From positions 4,942 through 40,831 of the forward strand of contig DBCR01000031.1 in NCBI GenBank assembly GCA_002293125.1: DNA of 35,890 bases. Reading direction: 5' to 3'. The stretch's first letter is position 1; the number at the start of each line of letters is the position of its first letter. The notes beneath the pieces were generated by a model. That model was not told where the DNA came from. It was given only the letters and a program-made list of their open reading frames with translations, and made no database searches. This DNA is from Opitutia bacterium UBA953. Lineage in GTDB: Bacteria; Verrucomicrobiota; Verrucomicrobiia; Opitutales; UBA953. This document shows positions 1-7,397 of the stretch, one piece after another. The translations under genes and the position numbers were made by a program.

Positions 1-657
1 GCCGATCTCTTCCTGGGTGGTGGCCACGGCGACCACGCGGGCGGAGAGTTTCTTTTCCTTCGAGAGACGGCGGAAGGCTTCCATGCACACGTAGGCGCCG
101 GCCTTGTCATCGAACGCACGGGCCACGCCGATGCTGCCGCGGAGGAGTTCCGGGCCGTCGGTGTAGATGGCAGGATCGCCGATGCGGACGATCGCGAGGG
201 CGTCGGCGCGGTTGTTCACGCCGATGTCGATCCACATGTCATGACGCTCCGGGACGCGCTTGCGGTCCTCGGGTGAAAGCAGGTGGACGGCGCGCTTGCC
301 GGTGATGCCGAGCACGGGGCCGTTGCGGGTGAGGATGTGGAGACGACGGCCGGAGGGGATGATCTGGTCGTGGCCGCCGAGGAATTCGAAGTACAGGTAG
401 CCCTTGTCGTCGACGTGCGAGATGATCAGGCCGATCTCATCGATGTGGCCAGCGAACATCAGCGTGGGGCCGCCGTCGCCCTTGAGCTCGGCGATACGGT
501 TGCCGAGCGCGTCCTTGGAATACTTGTCCGCCGACTTCTCCACGTGGTCGTCGATGACCTTCTGGGCCGCGAACTCGTGGCCCGTCGGGGACTTCGCCTC
601 GAGCAGGTCCTTCAGGAATTCAGGGTAGCTGGTCGGCTTGGCAGGCTTTTTGGACAT
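1..657 (-). CDS. M42 family metallopeptidase (FrvX-like glutamyl/leucyl aminopeptidase), C-terminal part outside window
   Basis: The first 219 residues of a cytoplasmic, cobalt/zinc-dependent aminopeptidase of family M42, enzymes that form large tetrahedral assemblies and trim N-terminal residues from peptides. Visible family landmarks are GHIDEIG (His71 and Asp73), AFDDKAG (Asp183, the bridging metal ligand position) and TQEEIG at the window edge (Glu216 the expected catalytic base, Glu217 a metal ligand). About 130 residues are missing because the gene runs off base 1. The start ATG at 657 gives MSKKPAKPTSYPEFL, the usual M42 N-terminus. The codon is preceded by TCCTGC and no Shine-Dalgarno sequence is seen. 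The gene is transcribed away from the repeat-filled spacer at 658-925. Confidence 0.93.
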   Translation of the reverse strand, partial: MSKKPAKPTSYPEFLKDLLEAKSPTGHEFAAQKVIDDHVEKSADKYSKDALGNRIAELKGDGGPTLMFAGHIDEIGLIISHVDDKGYLYFEFLGGHDQIIPSGRRLHILTRNGPVLGITGKRAVHLLSPEDRKRVPERHDMWIDIGVNNRADALAIVRIGDPAIYTDGPELLRGSIGVARAFDDKAGAYVCMEAFRRLSKEKKLSARVVAVATTQEEIG

Positions 658-718
658 GCAGGAGATTTACCTGTCCGGGAGGGAAAGTCGAGCGAGGGCT
701 CGATGGCGAGCCCTCGCA

Positions 719-754
719 GGGGACACGTGGGCATGGTGACATGTGGGCATGGGG
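719..754 (+). repeat. Repeat B, 36-bp unit, copy 1
   Basis: Starts GGGGACACGTGGGCA and ends GGGCATGGGG. It matches the copies at 883-918, 3825-3860 and 12985-13020 with a few substitutions. The unit holds the palindrome CACGTG followed by short GTGACA/GTGGGCA steps. This copy is the most diverged and the only one not placed just behind a stop codon. Confidence 0.75.
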
Positions 755-766
755 TGTATCCATCTC

Positions 767-791
767 AAGGGGAGACCGGAAACCGGATAGG
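767..791 (+). repeat. Repeat D unit, copy 1
   Basis: Begins AAGGGGAGACCGGAAACCGG. It is nearly identical to the left arm of the inverted-repeat element at 13134-13209 and to the unit at 29560-29597. It lies between a B copy and an A element. Confidence 0.65.
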
Positions 792-810
792 ATGCTGCGG
801 TGTATATTAG

Positions 811-864
811 GTAGGGCCGAGCATCCTTGCTCGGCCGCGGACGACCAAGGATGGTCGTCCCTAC
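811..864. repeat. Repeat A element, two-hairpin form
   Basis: GTAGGG at 811-816 pairs with CCCTAC at 859-864. Between them are two perfect hairpins: CCGAGCA with TGCTCGG, and ACGACCA with TGGTCGT, each with a four-base loop. The predicted fold is a three-way junction. The flank CTGCGGTGTAT just before it also borders the element at 29603-29654 in opposite orientation, which shows the two share an origin beyond the outer stem. Confidence 0.75.
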
Positions 865-882
865 CCAAGGCAGCACGCATCT

Positions 883-918
883 CCCCTTGTCACCGTGTCA
901 CCGTGCCCACGTGTCCCC
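883..918 (-). repeat. Repeat B, 36-bp unit, copy 2
   Basis: Reads GGGGACACGTGGGCACGGTG onward on the minus strand. It begins 7 bp behind the stop codon of the flavoprotein-rhodanese gene and has the same orientation as that gene, as do the copies behind leuA and ruvA. Confidence 0.8.
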
Positions 919-925
919 TATCTTA

Positions 926-3175
926 TCACTTATTCCACGGCGCGCGGGCTAAGAGCAGTCCCATGCCGCACCAGTCGGTGACGCCGGCGAAGATGAGGCC
1001 GGCGCCGACGAAGCCGCTGAGGCCGTAGAAGCCCGGATGGACGAAGGTGCCCAGCATGACGCCGGTGAAGACCATGGTACCCGCGGCGATGCGGACTTGG
1101 CGTTCGACGGAGATCATGCCGCCGGCATCCTTGTCCATGGGGAGTCCGGCTTGCTGGCAGGAATTCGTGCCGCCCTGGACGACGAGTGTCTTGAGGCCGC
1201 TGGCGCCGAGCTTCTTGGCGGCGGTACGAGCCCGGCCTCCGGAAGCGCAGAGGAGCACGACGGTCTTCTGGTCGTTGCCGACGAGCAGGGCGCGCACGGA
1301 TTCGGCGGTGACGTTCTCGAGGGGCAGGTTGATCGCACCTTGGACGCGCCCGGAGCGGAATTCACCGGGCGAACGGACGTCGAGCAACAGCGCACCCACG
1401 CCGGCTTGGGCCATCACGTTCAGCGGGTGGAGTTCGTCATGGCTGTCCGTGGCGATCGCGCCCGGAGCACCGCAGGCCTTGACGGTCCCGCAGGAGCTGG
1501 CGGCCGGCGCGATGTCGAGCGGACGGCTGAGGGCGAGGTCGCGGACGTAGGTCGCACCGCTGACGTTGAAGGCGTCGAAGCCATGCTCGCGGAGGAGGCG
1601 CGTGCCCACGTGGGCGCGGAGGCCGCTGTGGCAGACGACGGCGGTGCGCTTGGACTTGTCGAGTTCGCCGAGGCGATCGCGCAGGGTGTTGAGCGGGATA
1701 TTGCGGGCATGCTCGGCGCCGATGAGCTTGAGCTCGGCGCACTCGTCGGCATCGCGGAGGTCGACCACCTGATAGGAGGTCAGATCGACGTCGGGTTGGA
1801 TGATCGGGGCGAGGCCGTCGAGGTCGTTCATCGCCGCGAAGGCGGCCATGTGCAGCGGATCCTTGGCGGAACCGAAGGGCGGGGCGTAGGCAAGGTCGAC
1901 CTGCGCGAGGTCGCGCACGGTGCCGCCGAAGTGGAGGAACGAGGCCACGACATCGAGACGTTTGTCGATGCCCGCCGCGCCGACCGCCTGGGCGCCGAGG
2001 ATACGGCCCGTGCCGGCTTCATAGACGAGCTTAAGGGTCATCGACTTCGCACCGGGGTAATAGCCGGCGTGATGGTTGGCGGTGATATGGACCGCGCGGG
2101 CCGAGAGGCCGCGCTTGAGGGCGGACTTCAGCGAATCGCCGGCGATACCCGCGCCAAGGCCGAAGACCTTGATGATGGCGGTGCCCCAAGCGGCCGGAGC
2201 GGCGGCGGACTTGCCCGTCGCGGCGTGTTCGCCGACGAGGCGGCCGGTGCGATTGGCGATGCCGGCGAGCGGAACGCGTCCGCGCAGGCCGGTGGGTCCG
2301 AGGCGATATTCCGCGGCGTCGCCGACGGCATAGATATCGAGGTCGGCGGTGCGCTGGTATTCGTCCGTGAGGATGCCACCCGTGGGGCCGACACCGAGTC
2401 CGGCGGCGACCGCGAGCTGATTGTAGGGACGCACGCCGAGGCCGAGGATGACCAGGTCGGCTTCGACGGTGACACCGTTCTCGAGCACGACGCCCGTGGC
2501 CTTACCGGCGACCTCGCGGATGGCGCTGAAGCCCGCGCCGGAGATCAGGCGGATGCCGTGGCGGAGGAGTTCGCGGCGGAGCGGCTCGGCCATCTCGGCG
2601 TCGAGCGGAGGCAGCACCTGGCCGACCTTCTCGATGAGGGTGACGTCCAGCCCGCGTTCCTTGAGCTGCTCGGCGACTTCGAGACCGATGAAGCCCGCGC
2701 CGACCACCGCGACCTTCTTCACCGAAGGCAGCCGGGCGAGGATACGGTCCATGTCCTCGATGTTGCGGAGCGAATGCACGCCCTGGGCGCGGACGCCCGG
2801 GACGTCGGGGATGAGCGGGGCGGCGCCGGGGGCGAGGATCAGCTTGTCGTAGGACTCGTCGTATTCCGTGCCCGCGGCGTGGTCGCGGATCCGCACGGTC
2901 TTCTTGGCGCGGTCGATGGACAGGGCTTCATGGCGCACGCGGACCTCGATATTGAAGCGCTTCTTGAACATCTCGGGCTTGGCCACGAGCAGCTTGGCGC
3001 GGTCCTGGATGACGCCGCCGAGGTGGTAGGGCAGGCCGCAGTTGGCGAAGGAGACGAAGCCGTCCTTCTCGAGCATGATGATGCGGGCCTGTTCGTTCAG
3101 ACGACGGGCGCGCGTGGCAGCCGAGGCGCCGCCGGCGACGCCGCCGACGATGAGGATCTTGGGGGAGGGGGTCAT
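926..3175 (-). CDS. CoA-disulfide-reductase-like flavoprotein fused to two rhodanese domains and a DUF2892 membrane tail
   Basis: A 749-residue fusion. Residues 7-320 are a pyridine nucleotide-disulfide oxidoreductase with an FAD motif (VGGVAGG, about 10-16), the redox-active Cys46 in SFANCGLPY typical of CoA disulfide reductase/NADH oxidase, and the NAD motif GAGFIGLE (159-166). Residues about 330-445 are the dimerisation domain. Residues about 462-552 form a first rhodanese with Cys515 (VCHSGLR), and about 590-680 a second with Cys643 (LLCASGGR). Residues 690-745 resemble the YgaP-type DUF2892 hydrophobic tail. Likely role: reduction or transfer of persulfide sulfur, with CoA or glutathione persulfide as possible substrate (inferred). 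The ATG at 3175 was chosen because the FAD fold follows at once; an upstream in-frame Met would overlap arsR. The arsR stop lies 4 bp upstream, so the two form an operon. Confidence 0.9.
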   Translation of the reverse strand: MTPSPKILIVGGVAGGASAATRARRLNEQARIIMLEKDGFVSFANCGLPYHLGGVIQDRAKLLVAKPEMFKKRFNIEVRVRHEALSIDRAKKTVRIRDHAAGTEYDESYDKLILAPGAAPLIPDVPGVRAQGVHSLRNIEDMDRILARLPSVKKVAVVGAGFIGLEVAEQLKERGLDVTLIEKVGQVLPPLDAEMAEPLRRELLRHGIRLISGAGFSAIREVAGKATGVVLENGVTVEADLVILGLGVRPYNQLAVAAGLGVGPTGGILTDEYQRTADLDIYAVGDAAEYRLGPTGLRGRVPLAGIANRTGRLVGEHAATGKSAAAPAAWGTAIIKVFGLGAGIAGDSLKSALKRGLSARAVHITANHHAGYYPGAKSMTLKLVYEAGTGRILGAQAVGAAGIDKRLDVVASFLHFGGTVRDLAQVDLAYAPPFGSAKDPLHMAAFAAMNDLDGLAPIIQPDVDLTSYQVVDLRDADECAELKLIGAEHARNIPLNTLRDRLGELDKSKRTAVVCHSGLRAHVGTRLLREHGFDAFNVSGATYVRDLALSRPLDIAPAASSCGTVKACGAPGAIATDSHDELHPLNVMAQAGVGALLLDVRSPGEFRSGRVQGAINLPLENVTAESVRALLVGNDQKTVVLLCASGGRARTAAKKLGASGLKTLVVQGGTNSCQQAGLPMDKDAGGMISVERQVRIAAGTMVFTGVMLGTFVHPGFYGLSGFVGAGLIFAGVTDWCGMGLLLARAPWNK

Positions 3176-3179
3176 AGGA

Positions 3180-3479
3180 TTATTGGGAGAATTGGGAGCG
3201 GATGCAGCCGAGGATGGAAAGGCAGCCCGCATGGGCCACGCGGTAGCGGGCGACGCGGCCGGTGCGTTCGGCGGCCACCAGCCCGTGGGCGCGGAGGCGC
3301 ATCAGGTGCTGGCTGACCGTCGCCTGCGGACGGCGGAGGCGCGCGGTGAGCTCGGAGACATCCAGCGGGCCGTTTTCGAGGGCCTCGACGATGCGGAGGC
3401 GGTCCGGGTGGGAAAGCGTACGCAGCGCTCCCGCGCAGTGGCGGAGGACCTTCGGGTCAAGCGGCTGGGCTTTTGACAT
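3180..3479 (-). CDS. ArsR/SmtB-family repressor, probable sulfur-responsive autoregulator
   Basis: A 99-residue winged-helix protein of the ArsR family. RTLSHPDRLRIVEAL is the typical helix before the DNA-binding segment, PQATVSQHLMRLRAHGLV is the recognition helix, and RYRVAH closes the wing. It has three cysteines, Cys15 near the N-terminus and Cys86 and Cys92 in the C-terminal helix. These could form a thiol or metal sensor, but the cysteine in RLRILC of BigR/SqrR proteins is not present (RLRIVE). It is the first gene of an operon with the flavoprotein-rhodanese gene. The start ATG at 3479 directly abuts the palindrome at 3480-3495; a TTG two codons upstream is a less likely start. The operon context favours persulfide or sulfide sensing over arsenic, by inference. 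Confidence 0.88.
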   Translation of the reverse strand: MSKAQPLDPKVLRHCAGALRTLSHPDRLRIVEALENGPLDVSELTARLRRPQATVSQHLMRLRAHGLVAAERTGRVARYRVAHAGCLSILGCIRSQFSQ

Positions 3480-3495
3480 ATTCAATAAATTGAAT
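3480..3495. promoter_or_regulatory. Palindromic operator of the arsR operon
   Basis: ATTCAATAAATTGAAT is a perfect 7+2+7 palindrome touching the arsR start codon. It fits ATTC-N8-GAAT, the pattern I recall for the persulfide sensor SqrR; that comparison is from memory. It stands out as an AT-rich island in GC-rich DNA. Binding here would block the operon promoter or translation start, so autoregulation is likely. Confidence 0.7.
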
Positions 3496-3530
3496 GTGTT
3501 TGGGCGGAAGGCAAGGGCAAAAAAGGTAAT

Positions 3531-3560
3531 AGCGGCTGGCGGTTAGCGGTTGGCGGTTGG
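3531..3560 (+). repeat. Repeat C, copy 1
   Basis: Tandem variants of a GCGGTTGGCGGTTA unit of about 7 bp (GGTTGGC/GGTTAGC). Similar tracts lie at 13297-13326 (minus) and 29531-29556 (plus). Confidence 0.65.
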
Positions 3561-3715
3561 GGTGAGCCATTTCAGGTGGCGGGTTTCAGGCCGGGGACCT
3601 GGTCCTGAACTTGAAGACCCGAACCTGAGTCCCGATGGCCGAGACCTGAGACCCGAGAATGGTTTCCCGCTATCTGTAACCTGGGGCCGCCACCCGCCAC
3701 CCGAAGTAAATACGC

Positions 3716-3740
3716 TAGGATCGCACGTGGTGCTTTCCTA
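3716..3740. repeat. Repeat A element, single-hairpin form
   Basis: TAGGA and TCCTA enclose GCAC-GTG-GTGC, giving an interrupted stem of nine pairs. It has the same TAGG...CCTA outline as the other A elements but a different inner stem. Confidence 0.5.
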
Positions 3741-3824
3741 TATTGCCTCGATGCATCGAATCCATTCACACCTCCACTCAACCCTCTACGCAGTCCTTAA
3801 CTCAGTCCTCCGTGCGCATGGGTC

Positions 3825-3860
3825 TCCCTTGTCACCGTGTCACCTTGCCCACGTGTCCCT
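3825..3860 (-). repeat. Repeat B, 36-bp unit, copy 3
   Basis: On the minus strand it reads AGGGACACGTGGGCAAGGTG onward and ends in CAAGGGA. It begins 11 bp after the leuA stop in the same orientation as leuA, mirroring the copies behind the flavoprotein-rhodanese gene and ruvA. Confidence 0.78.
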
Positions 3861-3884
3861 AGGCTCGGTTTTCACCCGAGCCTA
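3860..3884. repeat. Repeat A-like hairpin spanning the leuA stop codon
   Basis: TAGGCTCGG (3860-3868) pairs perfectly with CCGAGCCTA (3876-3884) around a 7-base loop that includes the leuA stop. The TAGG...CCTA ends match the A elements. It could end leuA transcription, but no U-run follows, so it is not called a terminator. The last codons of leuA lie inside it. Confidence 0.55.
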
Positions 3885-5533
3885 TTCGCCGCGCTGACAA
3901 GGGCCTTGAGGCCGGCGAGCTCGATGTTCGCGTCGACGCCGCAACCCCAGACGGTGCGGCCGTCCTTGGACTGGAGGGAGACGTAGGCGGCGGCGGAAGA
4001 TTCCGAGCCGGCGGTCAAAGCATGCGAGCGGTAATCCTTGAGGGAGAAGTTCGCCCAGCCCCTGGAGTCGAGGGCGTGCACGAGGGCGCTGATCGGGCCG
4101 TTGCCTTCGCCGGTGAGGGTGAGGGTCTTCCCGGAGTGACGGACTTCGGCTTCGCAGCGTACGGTCTGCTTGTTGACGGGCGCGGAGCTGAACGAGATGA
4201 GTTCGAGCGGGGAGGAGACATTGACGAAGTTCAGGCGGAAGCAGTCGTGGATCTCGGCGGGCGAGAGTTCCTTGCTGAGCTGGTCGGCATGCTTGCCGAT
4301 GAGGTTGCCGACTTCCGGATGCATCAGCTTCGGGAGGTCGAAGCCGAACTCGCGGTCGAGGACGTAGGCGACGCCGCCCTTGCCGCTCTGGGAGTTGATG
4401 CGGATGATGGCCTCGTACGAACGGCCGATGTCCATCGGGTCGATGGTGAGGTAGGGGACGTCCCAGAGGGCGTCGTGGCCGATCTTGCCGCGGCGATCCA
4501 TGCCCTTTTTAATGGCGTCCTGGTGGGAGCCCGAGAAGGCCGTGAAGACGAGGTCGCCGCCGTAAGGGTGGCGGTCGTGCACGTTCATGCGGGTCACGCG
4601 CTCGTAGACCTCGCGGATGGCGCCCAGGTTACGGAAGTCGAGGTGCGGGTCGATCCCGTGCGAGAACATGTTCAGCGCGACGGTGACGATATCGAGGTTA
4701 CCCGTGCGCTCGCCGTTGCCGAAGAGCGTGCCTTCCACGCGGTCCGCGCCGGCCATGAGGCCCAGCTCGGTGGCGGCGATGCCGGTGCCGCGGTCGTTAT
4801 GCGTGTGCAGGGAGACGATGGCCATCTCGCGGTTGCTGAGATGACGGCAGAACCACTCGATCTGGTCGGCATGCGTATTCGGCGTGCCGGCTTCGACGGT
4901 GAGCGGGAGATTGAGGATGATCTTACGCTGGGCCGAAGCACCCCAGGCCTTGGCGACCGCTTCGCAGACCTCGAGGGAGTAGTCGGGCTCGGTGAGCACG
5001 AACGTCTCCGGACTGAACTCCAGCTGCCACTGCGTGTCGGGCAGGGCGTCGGTGAGCTCGCGGATGAGCTTCGCGCCGGTGACGGCCATCTCGAGGACCT
5101 GCGCCTTCGAGAGATTGAAGACGATCTCACGCTGGGCCGGGTTGGTCGGCGTGTAGAGATGGACGATCGCGCGACGGGCTCCCTTGAGGGAATCGATCGT
5201 GCGGCGGATGAGGTGTTCGCGGGCCTGGACGAGGACCTGCACCGAGACGTCTTCGGGGATGAGTTTTTTTTCGATGAGCTCACGCGCGAAAGCGAACTCC
5301 GTGTCCGAGGCGGAGGGGAAGCCGATCTCGATCTCCTTGAAGCCGATGTGGCAGAGGGTCTGGAAGAGCTCGTGCTTCTCCGGCACGTTCATCGGGATGG
5401 CCAGGGCCTGGTTGCCGTCGCGGAGGTCGACCGAGCACCAGCGGGGGGCCTGCTCGATGCGCGCGTCTGGCCAGCGGCGATCCGGGAGGCGGACGGTCTC
5501 GAAAGGGCGGTATTTCTGCCGGGGGGATTCCAT
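3872..5533 (-). CDS. leuA: 2-isopropylmalate synthase (long LeuA2 type)
   Basis: A 553-residue enzyme that condenses acetyl-CoA with 2-oxoisovalerate, the committed step of leucine synthesis in the cytoplasm. The N-terminal segment RPFETVRLPDRRWPD and the catalytic signature DLRDGNQAL (residues about 36-44) identify the roughly 560-residue class found in actinobacteria and others. SLHTHNDRGTG carries the HxH metal ligands and GNGERTGN follows. The C-terminal 120 residues are the LeuA dimer/allosteric domain (FVNVSSPLELIS onward), so leucine feedback is expected. The ATG at 5533 is preceded by CCCGCC with no Shine-Dalgarno. No leader peptide, T-box or attenuator is seen in the short space upstream. 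The gene appears monocistronic. Confidence 0.96.
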   Translation of the reverse strand: MESPRQKYRPFETVRLPDRRWPDARIEQAPRWCSVDLRDGNQALAIPMNVPEKHELFQTLCHIGFKEIEIGFPSASDTEFAFARELIEKKLIPEDVSVQVLVQAREHLIRRTIDSLKGARRAIVHLYTPTNPAQREIVFNLSKAQVLEMAVTGAKLIRELTDALPDTQWQLEFSPETFVLTEPDYSLEVCEAVAKAWGASAQRKIILNLPLTVEAGTPNTHADQIEWFCRHLSNREMAIVSLHTHNDRGTGIAATELGLMAGADRVEGTLFGNGERTGNLDIVTVALNMFSHGIDPHLDFRNLGAIREVYERVTRMNVHDRHPYGGDLVFTAFSGSHQDAIKKGMDRRGKIGHDALWDVPYLTIDPMDIGRSYEAIIRINSQSGKGGVAYVLDREFGFDLPKLMHPEVGNLIGKHADQLSKELSPAEIHDCFRLNFVNVSSPLELISFSSAPVNKQTVRCEAEVRHSGKTLTLTGEGNGPISALVHALDSRGWANFSLKDYRSHALTAGSESSAAAYVSLQSKDGRTVWGCGVDANIELAGLKALVSAANRLG

Positions 5534-5601
5534 GGCGGGCGAAGTGCGGATGGTGGGAAAGGAGGGGGGGCTGGCGAGCGTGGGTTTGGGCTCCTAAAAG
5601 C

Positions 5602-5635
5602 AAAAAACCCACCCGGAAGTCCGGGCGGGTTTTTT
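5602..5635 (-). terminator. Rho-independent terminator of the small basic protein gene
   Basis: Two 16-base arms (5602-5617 and 5620-5635) pair with one imperfect position, followed by a T-run. On the minus strand the imperfect position becomes a G-U pair, while on the plus strand it is an A-C mismatch, so the structure suits minus-strand transcripts. It begins 22 bp after the stop at 5658. Confidence 0.85.
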
Positions 5636-5657
5636 CGCAAAGGAGCGAGACCCGGAC

Positions 5658-5816
5658 TTAGGCTTCGGGCTTGGTCTTCGGAAGCTTGGTCACGCGCTTC
5701 AGGTCCTTGACGGTGCCGCGCTTCTTGAGCAGTTCCACGCGTTCGAAGCGCTTGAGGACGTTACGCTTCGCTCCGGAGGAGGAGGCGCTGGACTTGAAAC
5801 TGTTGTGCTGGGTCAT
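5658..5816 (-). CDS. Small basic protein, Chlamydiae/Verrucomicrobia family
   Basis: A 52-residue lysine- and arginine-rich protein. It begins MTQHNSFKSS, continues AKRNVLKRFERVELLKKRG and ends KLPKTKPEA. I recognise it as the small basic protein family found in Chlamydiae, Verrucomicrobia and relatives (TIGR04137, named as possibly rRNA-binding). Its charge and size suggest a ribosome-associated or RNA-binding role, but the function is not proven. It has its own terminator at 5602-5635 and sits alone between leuA and the DUF1501 gene. The start is fixed by the conserved MTQHNSFKSS opening; the bases before it are TTACGGCC, without a Shine-Dalgarno. Confidence 0.9.
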   Translation of the reverse strand: MTQHNSFKSSASSSGAKRNVLKRFERVELLKKRGTVKDLKRVTKLPKTKPEA

Positions 5817-5923
5817 GGCCGTAAGGTGGGTGGAAGTTTGGAGAAAAGGGGTGGAAGGGGCGGGAGCAAGGGGAAAAGCGGGCGAAATGCCGACTTTGCC
5901 CCTTTCCCTGCCTCTTTCCTCGT

Positions 5924-7393
5924 TCAGGCGTGTTTCAGGATACCCTTCACCACGTGGCCTTCGACGTCGGTCAGGCGGAATTGGCGGCCCTGATAGCGGA
6001 AGAGCAGGCCTTCGTGGTTGATCCCGAAGAGGTGCATCAGGGTGGCCTGCATGTCGTGGATATGGACCCGGTCCTTGGTGATATTCCAGCCGAACTCATC
6101 GGTTGCGCCATGGACGTAGCCCGGCTTCACGCCGCCGCCGGCGAGCCACCACGAGTAGGCGCGGCCGAAGTGGTCGCGGCCCTTGAAGCCCTGGCCCTGC
6201 TGGTTCTGGCCGAACGGGGTGCGCCCGAATTCGCCGCCCCAGACGACGAGGGTGTCGTCGAGGAGACCGCGCTGCTTGAGGTCCTTGACGAGCGCCGCGC
6301 TCGCCTGGTCGGTGTCGAGGCACTGCTGCGCGAGCTGTCCGGTGGTAAGGTTGTTATGCTGGTCCCAGCCGGAGTGCATCAGCTGCGTGAAGCGCACGCC
6401 GCGCTCGGCGAGGCGGCGCGCGATGAGGCAGTTGTTGGCGAAGGTGCCGGGCTTGAGGACGTCGGGTCCATACATCTCGAGGACCGACTTCGGCTCGTTC
6501 TTGAAGTCGAGCAGGTCGGGCACGGAGGCCTGCATGCGGAAGGCCATCTCGTATTGCGAGATACGCGTTTCGATCTCGGGGTCGCCGACCTGGCCGAGGT
6601 GCTCGCGGTTGAGCGCCTGCATGTCGTCGAGCATCGTGCGACGCGCCTCGCGGCTGACACCAGCCGGATTGCCGACGTACGGCACCGGGTCGCCGACGCC
6701 ACGGAAGCGGACGCCCTGATGTTTGCCGGGCAGGAAACCGTTGGACCAGTAGTGCTCGAAGAAGAGCTGACCGCAGGTCTTGGCGGCGTCCGACGACGTC
6801 ATCACGACGTACGAAGGGAGATCTTCGTTCATCGTACCGAGGCCGTAGGAGAGCCACGCGCCCATCGAAGGACGGCCGGGAATCTGCGAGCCGGTCATGA
6901 AGAACGTCACGCCGGGGGCGTGGTTCACCGCCTCGGTGTTCATCGAGCGCACGACGCAGAGCTCGTCGGCGATCGCACCCGTGTACGGGAGCATCTCGCT
7001 CATCTCGATGCCGCTGGAGCCCCATTTCTTGAAGGGCTTGATCGCGCCGACGCAGTTGTACTTCGCGTAGCCGCTCGACATCGAGGAGAGACGGGTGTCG
7101 CCGCGCACGCTGGCGGGGATTTCCTGGCCGGCCATCTTTTCGAGCAGCGGTTTATGGTCGAAGAGGTCGACGTGCGAAGGTCCTCCGCCCTGCCAGAGGC
7201 AGATCATGCGCTTGGCCTTGGGGGCGAAGTGCGGCAGACCAGGCAGCCCGCCGATGGGGTTGCCTGCGCCCTTGGCATCGCGGGCGAGGAGGGAGCCGAG
7301 GGCGACGGCGCCGATACCTTGCACGCCGGCGCTGAGGAAGCTGCGTCGCGTGAGTCGCGAGCGCCATTCGGAGGGAGAGAGTTCGAAGGCCAT
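5924..7393 (-). CDS. DUF1501 protein, Tat-exported, sulfatase-like fold
   Basis: A 489-residue DUF1501 protein of the alkaline-phosphatase/sulfatase superfamily, activity unknown. The N-terminus carries a twin-arginine signal (LTRRSFLSAGVQGIG, arginines 16-17), so it is probably exported folded. Family features are CLWQGGGPSHVDLFDHK (about 65-82), FFMTGS, WGGEFGRTPFG, the histidine-rich GRDHFGRA, and GGGVKPGYVHGATDEFG near the C-terminus. The ATG at 7393 lies 4 bp behind the stop of the DUF1549/DUF1553 gene, so both are one transcription unit. Such pairs are very common in Planctomycetes and Verrucomicrobia and are thought, without biochemical proof, to act on complex carbohydrates. A second DUF1501 gene is at 19657-20988. 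Confidence 0.93.
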   Translation of the reverse strand: MAFELSPSEWRSRLTRRSFLSAGVQGIGAVALGSLLARDAKGAGNPIGGLPGLPHFAPKAKRMICLWQGGGPSHVDLFDHKPLLEKMAGQEIPASVRGDTRLSSMSSGYAKYNCVGAIKPFKKWGSSGIEMSEMLPYTGAIADELCVVRSMNTEAVNHAPGVTFFMTGSQIPGRPSMGAWLSYGLGTMNEDLPSYVVMTSSDAAKTCGQLFFEHYWSNGFLPGKHQGVRFRGVGDPVPYVGNPAGVSREARRTMLDDMQALNREHLGQVGDPEIETRISQYEMAFRMQASVPDLLDFKNEPKSVLEMYGPDVLKPGTFANNCLIARRLAERGVRFTQLMHSGWDQHNNLTTGQLAQQCLDTDQASAALVKDLKQRGLLDDTLVVWGGEFGRTPFGQNQQGQGFKGRDHFGRAYSWWLAGGGVKPGYVHGATDEFGWNITKDRVHIHDMQATLMHLFGINHEGLLFRYQGRQFRLTDVEGHVVKGILKHA

Positions 7394-7397
7394 GGAA

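Larger units (their letters stand above)
658..925. other. Intergenic spacer made mostly of short repeats
   Basis: This 268-bp spacer separates the M42 peptidase start from the stop of the flavoprotein-rhodanese gene. No credible gene is present. In order it holds a perfect hairpin (GAGGGCTCG facing CGAGCCCTC, near 694-716), a repeat B copy (719-754), a repeat D unit (767-791), a two-hairpin repeat A element (811-864) and an inverted B copy (883-918). The two B copies thus flank the D-A block as roughly 36-bp terminal inverted repeats of a composite about 200 bp long. Confidence 0.7.
3496..3871. other. Intergenic composite of repeats C, A and B
   Basis: This 376-bp stretch between the arsR operator and the leuA stop has no credible gene. 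It starts with repeat C (3531-3560), then an AGGTGGCGGG block near 3574 whose inverse ACCCGCCACC lies near 3690, then degenerate repeats around ACCTGAGACCCGA (about 3600-3660), a single-hairpin A element (3716-3740), about 85 bp of unremarkable sequence, and repeat B (3825-3860). The order C, A, B matches the reverse complement of the spacer at 12985-13326, so the two spacers look like diverged copies of one composite element. Confidence 0.6.

Noticed and set aside
719..918. Possible CRISPR array from repeated short units
   Set aside because: Units differ in sequence, orientation and spacing; no constant spacer length and no cas genes.
1037..3316. A 759-codon open frame antisense to the flavoprotein-rhodanese gene
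   Set aside because: It is Asp/Gly/Ala-rich with no domain pattern, and it mirrors third-position GC of the real gene. The sense frame has clear motifs throughout.
3550..3897. A 115-codon frame in the arsR-leuA spacer
   Set aside because: It consists of translated repeat words and runs into the leuA 3' end; there is no homology signal or start context.
5534..5601. Leucine attenuator or T-box before leuA
   Set aside because: The spacer is too short and shows no leucine-codon leader, T-box sequence or competing hairpins.
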